Below are positions 43,414 through 52,040 of a DNA stretch of 64,000 nt, piece after piece. The stretch is from CADEEN01 sp040384625. Its GTDB lineage: Bacteria > Pseudomonadota > Gammaproteobacteria > Burkholderiales > Burkholderiaceae_C. The first letter of the stretch is position 1. Every line of letters begins with the position of its first letter. The position numbers and the translations under genes are program-made. The stretch lies in NCBI GenBank assembly GCA_040384625.1, contig JAZKIW010000108.1, forward strand, positions 1 to 64,000, given 5' to 3'. The notes below the pieces were generated by a model that searched no databases, was not told the DNA's origin, and was given only the letters and a program-made list of their open reading frames with translations.

Positions 43414-43944
43414 ATGAAGACTCGATTCACGATCGCTGCGTTGGCACTGGCCGCCACCCTGGTGGGGTGCGCCGGCATGATGCACCGCGGCGGCCCGATG
43501 GCGATGGCCAAGCTCGAAGCCACGCGTGGCAATGCGACCACGGGCATGGTCATGTTCCACCAGCACGGCGAGCACGTCATGGTGCATGCCAAGGTCGAGG
43601 GCCTGAAGCCCGGCCAGGAGCACGGCTTCCACATCCACGAAAAGGGCGACTGCAGCAGTGGTGACGGCATGAGCACCGGCGGCCACTTCAACCCCGCAGG
43701 CAAGCCGCACGGGCCACAGGACGCAGAGCACCATGCCGGCGACCTGCCCTCGTTGAAGGCCGACGCGCAGGGCCGCGCCGACGTCAGGTTCCACCTGATG
43801 GGCGTGACGATCGGCAGCGGCGCCGCCGACATCGTCGGAAGGGGCCTGATCGTGCACGCGATGCCCGACGACTACCGCACCCAGCCGACCGGCAACGCGG
43901 GCGGGCGCATCGCCTGCGCTGTGATCGCGCGACACACTCCCTGA
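43414..43944 (+). CDS. sodC: Periplasmic Cu/Zn superoxide dismutase (lipoprotein)
   Basis: 176 residues. A lipobox (ALAATLVGC, Cys19) marks it as a lipoprotein. The metal-binding motif GFHIHEKGDCSSGDG contains copper and zinc histidines; STGGHFNPAGKPHGPQDAEH and HAGDLPSLKADAQGRADVRF follow, and IVHAMPDDYRTQPTGNAGGR provides the active-site His, Asp and Arg. It converts periplasmic superoxide to peroxide and oxygen. The downstream patatin-like gene follows after 25 bases. Confidence 0.95.
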   Translation: MKTRFTIAALALAATLVGCAGMMHRGGPMAMAKLEATRGNATTGMVMFHQHGEHVMVHAKVEGLKPGQEHGFHIHEKGDCSSGDGMSTGGHFNPAGKPHGPQDAEHHAGDLPSLKADAQGRADVRFHLMGVTIGSGAADIVGRGLIVHAMPDDYRTQPTGNAGGRIACAVIARHTP

Positions 43945-43969
43945 GGACGGCACGGCGCGCTCGCGCGAC

Positions 43970-45055
43970 ATGCCCACGGTGACGGCCGCGCTGCACATCC
44001 ATGCCGGCCCGCGCGCGCGGGCCCAGTTGCGCGAGCGCGGGCTCGCTGCCGCCGATGTGCGCATCGTGCCGGCGGCGGCGGGCGGGCCCAAGGGCCTGGT
44101 GCTCAACCCGCTGGACCGCTTCATCTTCGGCCACTGGCTCGCCGGCAGCACGCACACGGTGCATCTGCTCGGTGCCTCGATCGGCGCCTGGCGCATGGCC
44201 AGCGCCTGCCTGCCCGACGCGGACGCCGCCTTGGCCGAACTGGCCGCCGACTACATCGCCCAGGACTATCCGCACGCGCCGGGCAAGGCGCCGACGTCGC
44301 GCGACGTGAGTGCGATGTTCGGCGCCAAGCTGGATGAGCGCTTCGGTGGCCGCGGCGAAGAGGTGCTGGGCCAGGCGCGCTACCGCCTGCATGTGCTGAC
44401 CAGCCGCGGCCGCCACCTGCTGAGGCGCGAGGGTCGCCTGCGCACGCCGCTCGGCTACCTCGGTGCCTTCGCCACGAACCTGGTGAGCCGGCGTGCGATG
44501 GGCGGTTGGCTCGAGCGCGTGATGTTCTCCGACCTGCGCGACGCGCTGCCATTCGCGTTGCACGACTACCGCACGAAGCAGGTGCCGCTGACGGCGGGCA
44601 ACCTCGGCCCGAGCCTGCTTGCCAGTTGTTCGATCCCGTTCTGGCTCGATGCCGTGCACGACATTCCCGGTGCGCCGCGCGGCGCCTACTGGGACGGCGG
44701 CATCACCGACTACCACCTGCACCTGGACTACGCGCAGATGAGCGAGGGTCTGGTGCTGTATCCGCACTTCCAGCCGACGGTGGTGCCGGGCTGGTTGGAC
44801 AAGGGGCTCAAGCACCGCCACGCTGCGACGGCCCGACTGGCCAACGTGGTGCTGCTGACGCCGGACCCGGAGTGGGTGCGGAGCGCGCTGCCGAACGGCA
44901 AGCTGCCCGACCGCGGCGACTTCAAGGCATTCGGCGACGACCTGGCCGGTCGCCAGAAGGCCTGGTCGCGTGCGGTGGCCGAAAGTCAGCGCCTGGCCGA
45001 CGAGTTCGCGGCCTTGCTGCGGCAGCCGTCGATCGAGGCCATGCCTCTGCTTTGA
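43970..45055 (+). CDS. Patatin-like phospholipase family protein
   Basis: 361 residues. The nucleophile elbow is GASIGAW (Ser70), in the GXSXG pattern of patatins; the catalytic Asp is in DGGITDYH (Asp242). An upstream glycine-rich PAAAGGPKGLVLNPLDR could supply the oxyanion hole. Patatin-type enzymes hydrolyse acyl chains of phospholipids or other lipids. It is probably in an operon with sodC. The C-terminus (ESQRLADEFAALLRQPSIEA) is helical and may be regulatory. Confidence 0.88.
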   Translation: MPTVTAALHIHAGPRARAQLRERGLAAADVRIVPAAAGGPKGLVLNPLDRFIFGHWLAGSTHTVHLLGASIGAWRMASACLPDADAALAELAADYIAQDYPHAPGKAPTSRDVSAMFGAKLDERFGGRGEEVLGQARYRLHVLTSRGRHLLRREGRLRTPLGYLGAFATNLVSRRAMGGWLERVMFSDLRDALPFALHDYRTKQVPLTAGNLGPSLLASCSIPFWLDAVHDIPGAPRGAYWDGGITDYHLHLDYAQMSEGLVLYPHFQPTVVPGWLDKGLKHRHAATARLANVVLLTPDPEWVRSALPNGKLPDRGDFKAFGDDLAGRQKAWSRAVAESQRLADEFAALLRQPSIEAMPLL

Positions 45056-45076
45056 GGTACGGCCGGGCTCGCCCGC

Positions 45077-45964
45077 TCATCGCTTGTGCGCGCTGAGAAA
45101 GGCGGCGACCTCTTCCTGCGTAGGGATGCTGGCCTGCGCACCGGGGCGCGTGCAGACGATGGCCGCTGCAGCGCTGGCGCGATGCAAGGCGTCGATCAGG
45201 GCGTCGCCCTGGCTCAAGCCCGCGGCCAACACGCCGCAGAAGGTGTCGCCGGCCGCCGTGGTGTCGACGGGCTCGACGGCAAACGCCGGCAACTGCAGCC
45301 GCTGGCCGAGGTGACGCGCGCAACAGCCGCGCTCGCCCAAGGTGACGATGACCGTCGGCACGGCCAGCCGGGCGAGCGCTGCGTCGATGTCGTCCGACAC
45401 ACCCGTGACTTCGCCGAGCTCGCCTTCGTTGACCACCAGCACGTCGAGTGCCTCCAGCAGGGTCGGCGGCAACGCGTGCGCCGGTGCGGCATTCAGCACG
45501 ACGCGGACGCCGGCGCGGCGCGCGGCCTGCGCGTAGGCCGTCACCGTCTCCAGCGGGGTCTCGAGCTGCAGGAGCAGGTGGCTGACGCCTGCCAGCGAGG
45601 GCAGGTCGGCCGCATGCAGCGCTTGGTTCGCACCCGGCGCGACGGTGATCGCGTTCTGGGCATCGTCGGACACGCAGATGAAGGCGGTGCCGGTAGGTAG
45701 CGTCGCGGAGCGGCTGATGTGCATGCGCACGCCGGCGTTCTTCAACGACGCCTCGAGCGGGGCGGCGAAGGCATCGCTGCCCAGGCTCAGCAGCATCTGC
45801 GTTGCGGCGCCGCCAGCGCGTGCGCAGGCGACCGCCTGGTTGGCGCCCTTGCCGCCAGGGAAGGTCTGGAAGTCCCGGCCCAGTACCGTCTCGCCTGGCG
45901 CAGGAATGTGCGTCGCGCGAACCACGAAGTCGAGATTGGCCGAGCCAGCGACGAGGATGCTCAT
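45077..45964 (-). CDS. rbsK: Ribokinase
   Basis: 295 residues from the ATG at 45964. The N-terminus MSILVAGSANLDFVVRATHI, the FPGGKGANQAVACARAGG motif and the C-terminal VDTTAAGDTFCGVLAAGLS block, containing the catalytic Asp and anion hole, are the PfkB/ribokinase signature, with LNAAPAH and VNEGELGEVTG as supporting pieces. It phosphorylates ribose with ATP to ribose-5-P. rpiA lies 7 kb away. Last gene of the run after the PAS-LuxR regulator, APH-like kinase and GST. Confidence 0.9.
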   Translation of the reverse strand: MSILVAGSANLDFVVRATHIPAPGETVLGRDFQTFPGGKGANQAVACARAGGAATQMLLSLGSDAFAAPLEASLKNAGVRMHISRSATLPTGTAFICVSDDAQNAITVAPGANQALHAADLPSLAGVSHLLLQLETPLETVTAYAQAARRAGVRVVLNAAPAHALPPTLLEALDVLVVNEGELGEVTGVSDDIDAALARLAVPTVIVTLGERGCCARHLGQRLQLPAFAVEPVDTTAAGDTFCGVLAAGLSQGDALIDALHRASAAAAIVCTRPGAQASIPTQEEVAAFLSAHKR

Positions 45965-45974
45965 GATCGTGCGG

Positions 45975-46643
45975 TCAGCCCAGCTGGTAGGGGCCGCCGC
46001 GCTCCAGCGCTTGCCGATAGGCCGGGCGTGCATGGATGCGGGTCAGGAATTCGCCGATCCTGGGGTAGCGCGCACCCATGCCGGCGCGCGACGCCGCGGC
46101 CTCGAGAGGAAAGCTCATCATGATGTCGGCGGCGCTGAACGCCTCGCCGGCGAACCACGGCCGCGCCGCAAGCTCGGCCTCCATGAAGTTCAGTTGGCGG
46201 TCGATGTTGGGTTTCACGAAGCCCTTCATCACCTTGTCGGCGATGGCCTTGGCGATCGGCTTGGCGAAGAAGGGCATCGGTGCGGTGCGCACCTTGTTGA
46301 AGACGAGGGCCATCACCATCGGCGGCATCGCCGAGCCTTCGGCGAAATGCAGCCAGTACGTGAAGCGCAGGCGCTCGGGCGTGCCGGCTGCCGGTCGCAG
46401 CAGGGCGCCGCCGGCGCGGTCGAGCAGGTATTCGACGATGGCCCCGGTTTCGGCGACGACATTGCTGCCATCGCTGATCACGGGTGACTTGCCCAGCGGG
46501 TGTACGGCTTCGAGCTCGGGTGGCGCCAGCGAGGTCTTCTTGTCGCGCGCGTAGCGCTTGACGTGGTACGTCAGGTTCAGTTCTTCGAGCAGCCACAACA
46601 CCCGCTGCGAGCGCGAGTTCTCGAGATGGTGCACGGTGATCAT
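45975..46643 (-). CDS. Glutathione S-transferase family protein
   Basis: 222 residues from the ATG at 46643. The N-terminal thioredoxin-like domain has VHHLENSRSQRVLWLLEELN and KSPVISDGSNVVAETGAIVE, which contacts the glutathione gamma-glutamyl group; the helical C-terminal domain includes PWFAGEAFSAADIMMSFPLE. A catalytic Ser/Tyr is probably the Ser in NSRSQRV. It conjugates or reduces electrophiles with glutathione. It follows the APH-like kinase (26 bases) and precedes ribokinase (10 bases), so is in the same transcript. Confidence 0.9.
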   Translation of the reverse strand: MITVHHLENSRSQRVLWLLEELNLTYHVKRYARDKKTSLAPPELEAVHPLGKSPVISDGSNVVAETGAIVEYLLDRAGGALLRPAAGTPERLRFTYWLHFAEGSAMPPMVMALVFNKVRTAPMPFFAKPIAKAIADKVMKGFVKPNIDRQLNFMEAELAARPWFAGEAFSAADIMMSFPLEAAASRAGMGARYPRIGEFLTRIHARPAYRQALERGGPYQLG

Positions 46644-46669
46644 GGTCGGACTCGCTTTCGAATGTGGAC

Positions 46670-47626
46670 TCAGGACAGCGGCCACCAGCGCGCCGCCAGT
46701 TGCTCGAAGCTTGAGGCTCCCTGCGCCGGCAGCCGTTCGAGGTACCAACGCAGGTTGCTGTAGCGGTGCAGCATCGCATAGGCCATCAGGCGGCATTGCA
46801 ATGAAGCGTCGAGCTGGTCGGGCCGGTAGCCATAGGCGATCAGGCTGCGGCGCAGGAAGCGGCCGTCGCCGCAGGCGACGAAGAGGCCGAACGAGGCGAA
46901 GTCGTATTCGGGCGCGCCGATCATTGCCGGTTCGAAGTCGAACAACCCGCTCAGACGGCAGCGCTCGCCGCCGATGTCGACCAGCAGGTGCTCGCGCATC
47001 AGCTCGGTGTGCAGCAGCGCCCGGCTGCCGTCGAGCGGCGGCATCCAGGTTTGGAGGAAATCGGGCAGGCGCTCGAGCCAGTAGGGATCGAGGCGCCGTG
47101 CGCGCTGGCGGTCGAGCGCACTGTCGCGCTGCGCGGGCAGGAATGCCTGCCAGCGCGGCTCGAAGTCGGTGAGCGCACCGGTGTCGACGGCATGCAAGGC
47201 GGCGACGGCCGCACCCAGCTCGTCCGCCATGCGGTCGCGCCGCGCGATCGACAATTCGGGCCAGGCATCCACCAGGCGTCGACCCTGCAACTGGGTCATC
47301 AGCAGGCAGTGCCAGCCGTCGAGTGTGTCCGCCGCGAGCAGGCTTGGCGTGGGGATCGGCAGCGCGTCCTGTACGGCGGTGAGCGTCCTCGCCTCGATGG
47401 ATGCGTGGGCACCCTCCTGCGGCGGGAACAGCTTGAGCACATGGCTGCGGCCCAGCGCATAGACCGGCAGCGAGCCGCTGTCATAGCGCAGGACCGGCAG
47501 GCCGTCGAGCCCGTGCCGCTTGCAGAGCGCGGCCACGCCCGCCGCGAGTGCTGCGTCGTCGCCGAGGACGGCCTCCCAACCGGGGTCATCGAAGGCTTGC
47601 GGAAACAGCATGCGCCCTTCAGCCAC
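46670..47626 (-). CDS. Aminoglycoside-phosphotransferase-like kinase with variant catalytic loop
   Basis: 318 residues from the ATG at 47626 (a further ATG at 47611). Features: YALGRSHVLKLFPPQEG (nucleotide-binding Lys region), the HAVDTGALTDFEPRWQ helix, and the catalytic loop LLHTELMREHLLVD followed by SGLFDFEPAMIGAPEYDF, which carries the metal-binding Asp. The usual APH loop is HxDxxxxN; here the Asp is Glu and the Asn is His. I recall a similar loop in hygromycin-type kinases but cannot verify it. Substrate unknown; the start overlaps the PAS-LuxR gene end by eight bases. Confidence 0.75.
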   Translation of the reverse strand: MAEGRMLFPQAFDDPGWEAVLGDDAALAAGVAALCKRHGLDGLPVLRYDSGSLPVYALGRSHVLKLFPPQEGAHASIEARTLTAVQDALPIPTPSLLAADTLDGWHCLLMTQLQGRRLVDAWPELSIARRDRMADELGAAVAALHAVDTGALTDFEPRWQAFLPAQRDSALDRQRARRLDPYWLERLPDFLQTWMPPLDGSRALLHTELMREHLLVDIGGERCRLSGLFDFEPAMIGAPEYDFASFGLFVACGDGRFLRRSLIAYGYRPDQLDASLQCRLMAYAMLHRYSNLRWYLERLPAQGASSFEQLAARWWPLS

Positions 47627-48164
47627 TGAGCAGCTTGTTGACCAGTTCGGGTGTGGTGGCCGCCCCGTACTTGCGCATCAAGCGGGCGCGGTAAACGTCG
47701 ACCGTGCGCGGGCTGATGGCCAGCTTCTGGCCGATGCGCTTGCTGGTCAGGCCCTCGATCAGCAGGGCGGCGATCTCGCGCTCGCGCGCGGTGAGCTCGG
47801 TGCCGACACGGCGTCGCGCCGACAGGTCCTCGAAGCTCCAGATGCCAGCCGCGTGCGGATGCGCTGGGTCGAGCGCGCGGCCCGCGACGTGGCACCAGAA
47901 CAGCTCGCCCGACAGACGCTTCATGATCCGCTCGTCGGCGTAGAAGCCGGCCCGGTCGAGGCTGGCGACGATGCGCGCGCCGGTGCGCTCGAACTCGTCG
48001 TGGGTCGGGTAGAGCATCTCGAAGCTGTGGCCGTTGAGTTGCTCGGGTTGGACGGCACCGAACATCGACAGCAGCTGCCGGTTGCAGCTCTGCATCAGGC
48101 GGTCTTTCGACAGCACCAGTCCGATCGGGGCCTGGTCGAAGGCGACGCGGTAGTCGAGGTTCAT
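47619..48164 (-). CDS. PAS-domain LuxR-family transcriptional regulator
   Basis: 181 residues from the ATG at 48164. An N-terminal PAS domain (FDQAPIGLVLSKDRLMQSCN, LYPTHDEFERTGARI, VAGRALDPAHPHAAGIWSFE) is followed by a LuxR helix-turn-helix, LTAREREIAALLIEGLTSKR, with SPRTVDVYRARLMRKYGA. There is no receiver domain, so it is probably a ligand- or redox-sensing one-component regulator. It is divergent from the CoA-transferase genes, whose 97-base promoter region carries a perfect inverted repeat (48191-48221) that is a natural binding-site candidate. Confidence 0.88.
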   Translation of the reverse strand: MNLDYRVAFDQAPIGLVLSKDRLMQSCNRQLLSMFGAVQPEQLNGHSFEMLYPTHDEFERTGARIVASLDRAGFYADERIMKRLSGELFWCHVAGRALDPAHPHAAGIWSFEDLSARRRVGTELTAREREIAALLIEGLTSKRIGQKLAISPRTVDVYRARLMRKYGAATTPELVNKLLSG

Positions 48165-48190
48165 GCGCAGATGCGGTCGATTACTGAATT

Positions 48191-48221
48191 CTACGTAACG
48201 ACTACTTAATGGGTTACGTAG
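48191..48221. promoter_or_regulatory. Perfect 9+9 bp inverted repeat between PAS-LuxR and scoA
   Basis: CTACGTAAC at 48191-48199 and GTTACGTAG at 48213-48221 are exact reverse complements with a 13-base spacer, in the AT-rich divergent region. The spacing (about two helical turns between centres) fits a homodimeric LuxR-type regulator. It is the strongest operator-like dyad in the window. Confidence 0.7.
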
Positions 48222-48260
48222 TACGCTCGCGCGCCGGCACTTTTCAGTGGAGACAAGCGG

Positions 48261-48968
48261 ATGAACAAGATCTATCCGAGCGCGAAAGCGGCGCTCGATG
48301 GCCTCGTCAAGGACGGACAGTTGATGGCCGTGGGTGGCTTCGGTCTGTGCGGCATTCCGGAGGCCCTGATCGACGCGTTGCGCGACACTGGTGTGAAGAA
48401 CCTGACGGTGATCTCGAACAACGCCGGCGTCGACGGCTTCGGCCTCGGCAAGTTGCTCGAGACGCGGCAGATCAAACGCATGATCTCGAGCTACGTTGGC
48501 GAGAACAAGGAGTTCGAACGCCAGTACCTGGCCGGCGAGCTCGAACTCGAATTCACGCCGCAGGGCACGCTGGCCGAGAAGCTGCGTGCCGGTGGCGCCG
48601 GCATCCCGGCCTTCTTCACCCGCACCGGTGTGGGCACCATCGTGGCCGAGGGCAAGGAGTTGCGCGAATTCGACGGCCAGACCTATGTGATGGAGCGCTC
48701 GCTGGTGCCCGAGGTGTCGCTGGTGAAGGCCTGGCGCGCGGACAAGAGCGGCAACCTGCAGTTCCGCCTGACCGCGCGCAACTTCAACCCGGCCGCGGCG
48801 ATGGCAGCCAAGGTCACCGTGGTCGAGGTCGAGGAGATCGTCGAGACCGGCGCGATGGCGCCCGACAGCGTGCACCTGGCGGGCATCTACGTGCACCGCA
48901 TCGTTCTCAACGCGAACCCTGAGAAGCGCATCGAGAAGCGGACCATCACGGAAAAGGCGGGGGTTTGA
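48261..48968 (+). CDS. scoA: 3-oxoacid CoA-transferase subunit A
   Basis: 235 residues. The GGFGLCGIPEALIDALRDTG and VISNNAGVDGFGLGKLLE motifs, plus IPAFFTRTGVGTIVAEGKE, are the family I CoA-transferase alpha subunit. It pairs with subunit B (48971) to transfer CoA from succinyl-CoA to acetoacetate or another 3-oxoacid, feeding ketone-body or aromatic catabolism. Two bases separate the genes. The upstream divergent regulator and dyad suggest substrate-dependent control. Exact acid specificity (acetoacetate versus 3-oxoadipate) is not resolved. Confidence 0.92.
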   Translation: MNKIYPSAKAALDGLVKDGQLMAVGGFGLCGIPEALIDALRDTGVKNLTVISNNAGVDGFGLGKLLETRQIKRMISSYVGENKEFERQYLAGELELEFTPQGTLAEKLRAGGAGIPAFFTRTGVGTIVAEGKELREFDGQTYVMERSLVPEVSLVKAWRADKSGNLQFRLTARNFNPAAAMAAKVTVVEVEEIVETGAMAPDSVHLAGIYVHRIVLNANPEKRIEKRTITEKAGV

Positions 48969-48970
48969 TC

Positions 48971-49609
48971 ATGGCCTGGACACACGACCAGATGGCGGCC
49001 CGCGCGGCCAAGGAACTGAAGGACGGCTATTACGTCAACCTGGGCATCGGCCTGCCGACGCTGGTGGCGAACTTCGTCGATCCGGCGATCGAGGTCTGGC
49101 TGCAGAGCGAGAACGGCATGCTCGGCATCGGTCCTTTTCCGACCGACGACCAAGTCGATGCCGACCTGATCAACGCCGGCAAGCAGACCGTGACGACCAT
49201 CGCGGGCTCGTCGATCTTCGGCTCGCACGACAGCTTCGCAATGATCCGCGGCGGCAAGATCAACCTGTCGATCCTGGGCGCGATGCAGGTCAGCGAAAAG
49301 GGCGACCTCGCGAACTGGATGATCCCCGGCAAGATGGTCAAAGGCATGGGGGGTGCAATGGACCTCGTCGCCGGCGTCAAGCAGGTTGTCGTGCTGATGG
49401 AGCACGTGGCGAAGAAGAAGGACGGCAGCATCGACCTGAAGATCTTGCCCGCCTGCACCCTGCCGCTGACGGGCCTGGGCGTCGTCAACCGCATCATCAC
49501 CGACCTGGCGGTGATGGACGTGACGCCGCAGGGCCTGAAGCTGGTCGAGATGGCGCCGGGCGTGACGCGCGACGAATTGCAGGGCAAGACCGGCGTGCCG
49601 TTGCACTGA
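48971..49609 (+). CDS. scoB: 3-oxoacid CoA-transferase subunit B
   Basis: 212 residues from the ATG at 48971. The catalytic glutamate is in LQSENGMLGIGP (Glu47); NLGIGLPTLVANFVDPAIEV and GGAMDLVAGVKQVVVLMEHV are the CoA-binding and structural core. Forms the active enzyme with subunit A. The MFS transporter gene follows 13 bases later, which suggests uptake and CoA activation of the same acid, though MFS specificity is unknown. Confidence 0.93.
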   Translation: MAWTHDQMAARAAKELKDGYYVNLGIGLPTLVANFVDPAIEVWLQSENGMLGIGPFPTDDQVDADLINAGKQTVTTIAGSSIFGSHDSFAMIRGGKINLSILGAMQVSEKGDLANWMIPGKMVKGMGGAMDLVAGVKQVVVLMEHVAKKKDGSIDLKILPACTLPLTGLGVVNRIITDLAVMDVTPQGLKLVEMAPGVTRDELQGKTGVPLH

Positions 49610-49622
49610 GCACAGCCGCGCC

Positions 49623-50810
49623 GTGGCCCAACCCATGCGTCGCACGGTCGCCCTGCTGCTGAACGTCGCGCACGCGATCGACCATCTCTTCCTGCTGATC
49701 TTCGCGACCGCAGTGGCCGCGATCGCCAAGGATTTCGGCCTGGCGCGCTGGGAAGACCTGATGCCCTACGGCGCCGGGGCCTTCCTGCTCTTCGGCCTGG
49801 GCTCGTTGCCCGCCGGCAAGCTCGGCGATCAATGGGGTCGGCGCCAGATGATGCTGGTGTTCTTCTTCGGCATGGGCGCCTCTGCCCTGCTTGTGGCGGC
49901 GACGCGCGGGCCCTGGCAAATGGCCGCCGCGCTCACCGTGATGGGGGCTTTCTCGTCCATCTACCACCCGGTGGGCATTCCGATGCTGGTGCAGCACGCC
50001 ACCAAGCCGGGCGCAGCGATCGGCGTCAACGGGCTTGCGGGCAACCTGGGAATCGCCGCCGCTGCGATCCTGACCGGGCTGTTGGTCGAGTACGCCGGTT
50101 GGCGTGCCGCCTTCGCGCTGCCCGGCCTGGCCTGCTTCGTCTTCGGGCTCTTGTTCTGGTGGCGCGCGCCGCACGAGACCGAAGCGCCCGCACGACGCAC
50201 CCGCAAGGCCAGCGTGCAACTCGCACCGCGCGAGTTTGCACGGGTGCTGGCGGTGATGACCGTGGCGTCCGCGTCGGGCGGCCTGGTCTTCAATCTCACG
50301 ACCAATGGCAACGGCCAGATGCTGGGCGAACGCCTGGCCGCGCTGGTCAACGACCCGTCGACGCTTGGCCTGCTGCTCGGTGCGGTGTATGCGGTGGCGT
50401 CGGTGGCCCAGGTGATCGTCGGCCGCCTGATCGACCGCTATCCGCTCAAGCCGTTGTGGCTGGCGATCGTGCTCGCCCAGGTACCGATGCTGGCATTGGC
50501 GGCGATGGCGCCCGGCTGGTGGGCCTGGCTGGCTTTGTTGGGTTCGATGGTCTTCATCTTTGGTGCGATCCCGTTCACCGACGCGACGATCGTGCGCTTC
50601 GTCGACGATCGCATGCGCAGCCGAGTCGCCGGCATGCGATTGGCGATCTCGCTGGCGATCAGTTCGGCCGCGGTGTGGGCGCTCGGGCCGGCGGTCAAGG
50701 CCGCCGGCTTCGGAACGCTCTTTGTCGTGATGGCCGGCGTGGCCCTGTTCAGCGCAGGCGTGCTGCTGCTGCTGCCCGGCGAGCCGGCGCCATCCGCGGG
50801 CCCGCGCTGA
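49623..50810 (+). CDS. MFS-family transporter
   Basis: 395 residues from a GTG at 49623 (ATG at 49635 is possible). About 12 hydrophobic segments, with the family loop GKLGDQWGRRQMMLVFFFGM after helix 2 and its partner VGRLIDRYPLKPLWLAIVLA between helices 8 and 9. The N-terminal ALLLNVAHAIDHLFLLIFAT block is conserved in fosmidomycin-resistance-type transporters, which this may resemble. Substrate unknown. It follows scoB by 13 bases and precedes the LanC-like gene, so is probably in the same transcript. Confidence 0.88.
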   Translation: MAQPMRRTVALLLNVAHAIDHLFLLIFATAVAAIAKDFGLARWEDLMPYGAGAFLLFGLGSLPAGKLGDQWGRRQMMLVFFFGMGASALLVAATRGPWQMAAALTVMGAFSSIYHPVGIPMLVQHATKPGAAIGVNGLAGNLGIAAAAILTGLLVEYAGWRAAFALPGLACFVFGLLFWWRAPHETEAPARRTRKASVQLAPREFARVLAVMTVASASGGLVFNLTTNGNGQMLGERLAALVNDPSTLGLLLGAVYAVASVAQVIVGRLIDRYPLKPLWLAIVLAQVPMLALAAMAPGWWAWLALLGSMVFIFGAIPFTDATIVRFVDDRMRSRVAGMRLAISLAISSAAVWALGPAVKAAGFGTLFVVMAGVALFSAGVLLLLPGEPAPSAGPR

Positions 50811-50834
50811 GTCGATGCTCGTCGAACTGCCTCG

Positions 50835-52040
50835 ATGCCGAAACTGCACGACCCTGCACGTCACGAGCCGTTGACAGCGACGCGCTGGAGCGAGAGCACC
50901 GTCGATGCGGCCATTGCGCGCATCGTCGACGACACGCTGCACGATTTCACGCCTGAGCGGCTTTGGCCGACGCATCCGCTGGACGACCCGGGGCCCGGCG
51001 ACGCAATCCAGCACGGCTTGTACCTTGGCGCGGGCGGTTTGATCTGGGCTCTGCGGCAGTTGCGGCGCGCCGGTGCCGTCGATCGCGACTTCGACTTCTC
51101 GGCCACCCTGCCCACGCTCGTCGAGCGTAACCGCGCCGCCCTTGCGGATGAGAGTGAGCAGGGTTCATTCCTCTTCGGCGACACAGGGCTGCTGTGGTTG
51201 CAGTGGCAATCGCGGCCCGACGCGGCCACGGCCGATGCGCTGTTCGCGGCCAGCGAAGCCAACCTGCACCACAAGTCGCTCGAACAGCTGTGGGGCTCAC
51301 CCGGGTCCCTGCTGGCCACGATCGCGATGGCCGAGGCAACAGGCGAGCCGCGCTGGCGCGACCAGCTCGAGCGCGGCCTGCACATCCTGTGGGACGCGAT
51401 GCAGTTCGATGGGGCGCTGGGCGCCTGGGTCTGGACTCAGGACCTGTACGGCAAGCAGGTGCGCTACCTCGGTGCCGGCCACGGTTTCGCGGGCAACGTG
51501 TTCCCTGCGCTGCGCGGTGCTGCGCTGTTGCCGCGGCCACTGGTCGACGCCTGGGCTGAGCGCGCGCTGCAGACCCTGTCGGCCACTGCCGCCCGCGACG
51601 GCGAGTGCATCAACTGGCTGCCAGCCTGCGATCCGCCCACCACCAGCCCGGTGAAGTGGCTGTTGCAGGACTGCCATGGTGCGCCGGGCATCGTCTGCCG
51701 CCTGGCCGACGCGCCGCGTGTGCCTGCATGGGACGCGTTGCTCCGAGGCGCAGCCGAAGCCACCTGGCAGGCCGGGCCGCTGGCGAAGGGCGGGGGCCTC
51801 TGCCACGGGACCGCCGGTAATGGTTATGCGCTGTTGAAGCTCTGGCGGCGCACGGGCGACACGTTGTGGCTGGAGCGCGCCCGCGCTTTCGCAATGCATG
51901 CGATCGAACAGGTGCAGCGATTCGCCGAACAAACCGGCCAGGCGCGCCACTCGCTGTGGACCGGCGACATCGGCGTGGCGCTCTACCTGCGCGACTGCAT
52001 CGACGGCCAGGCGCGCTACCCGACGCTCGACGTCTTCTAG
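50835..52040 (+). CDS. LanC-like (lanthionine-synthetase C-type) protein
   Basis: 401 residues. The alpha/alpha barrel repeats are visible, with GAGHGFAGN around residue 213. The three zinc ligands of LanC-type enzymes are present: Cys280 in DCHGAPGIV, and Cys323-His324 in GGLCHGTAGNG. LanC enzymes add Cys to dehydroalanine/dehydrobutyrine; LanC-like orphans in eukaryotes repair dehydroamino-acid damage through glutathione addition. No lanthipeptide precursor, dehydratase, protease or exporter lies near, so it is an orphan. Sits 24 bases after the MFS gene and its end overlaps convergent pyrD by four bases. Confidence 0.85.
   Translation: MPKLHDPARHEPLTATRWSESTVDAAIARIVDDTLHDFTPERLWPTHPLDDPGPGDAIQHGLYLGAGGLIWALRQLRRAGAVDRDFDFSATLPTLVERNRAALADESEQGSFLFGDTGLLWLQWQSRPDAATADALFAASEANLHHKSLEQLWGSPGSLLATIAMAEATGEPRWRDQLERGLHILWDAMQFDGALGAWVWTQDLYGKQVRYLGAGHGFAGNVFPALRGAALLPRPLVDAWAERALQTLSATAARDGECINWLPACDPPTTSPVKWLLQDCHGAPGIVCRLADAPRVPAWDALLRGAAEATWQAGPLAKGGGLCHGTAGNGYALLKLWRRTGDTLWLERARAFAMHAIEQVQRFAEQTGQARHSLWTGDIGVALYLRDCIDGQARYPTLDVF

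Noticed and set aside
50835..52040. A lanthipeptide biosynthetic cluster
   Set aside because: Only a LanC-like gene is present; no precursor peptide, LanB/LanM dehydratase, LanT or protease exists within the surrounding 10 kb.
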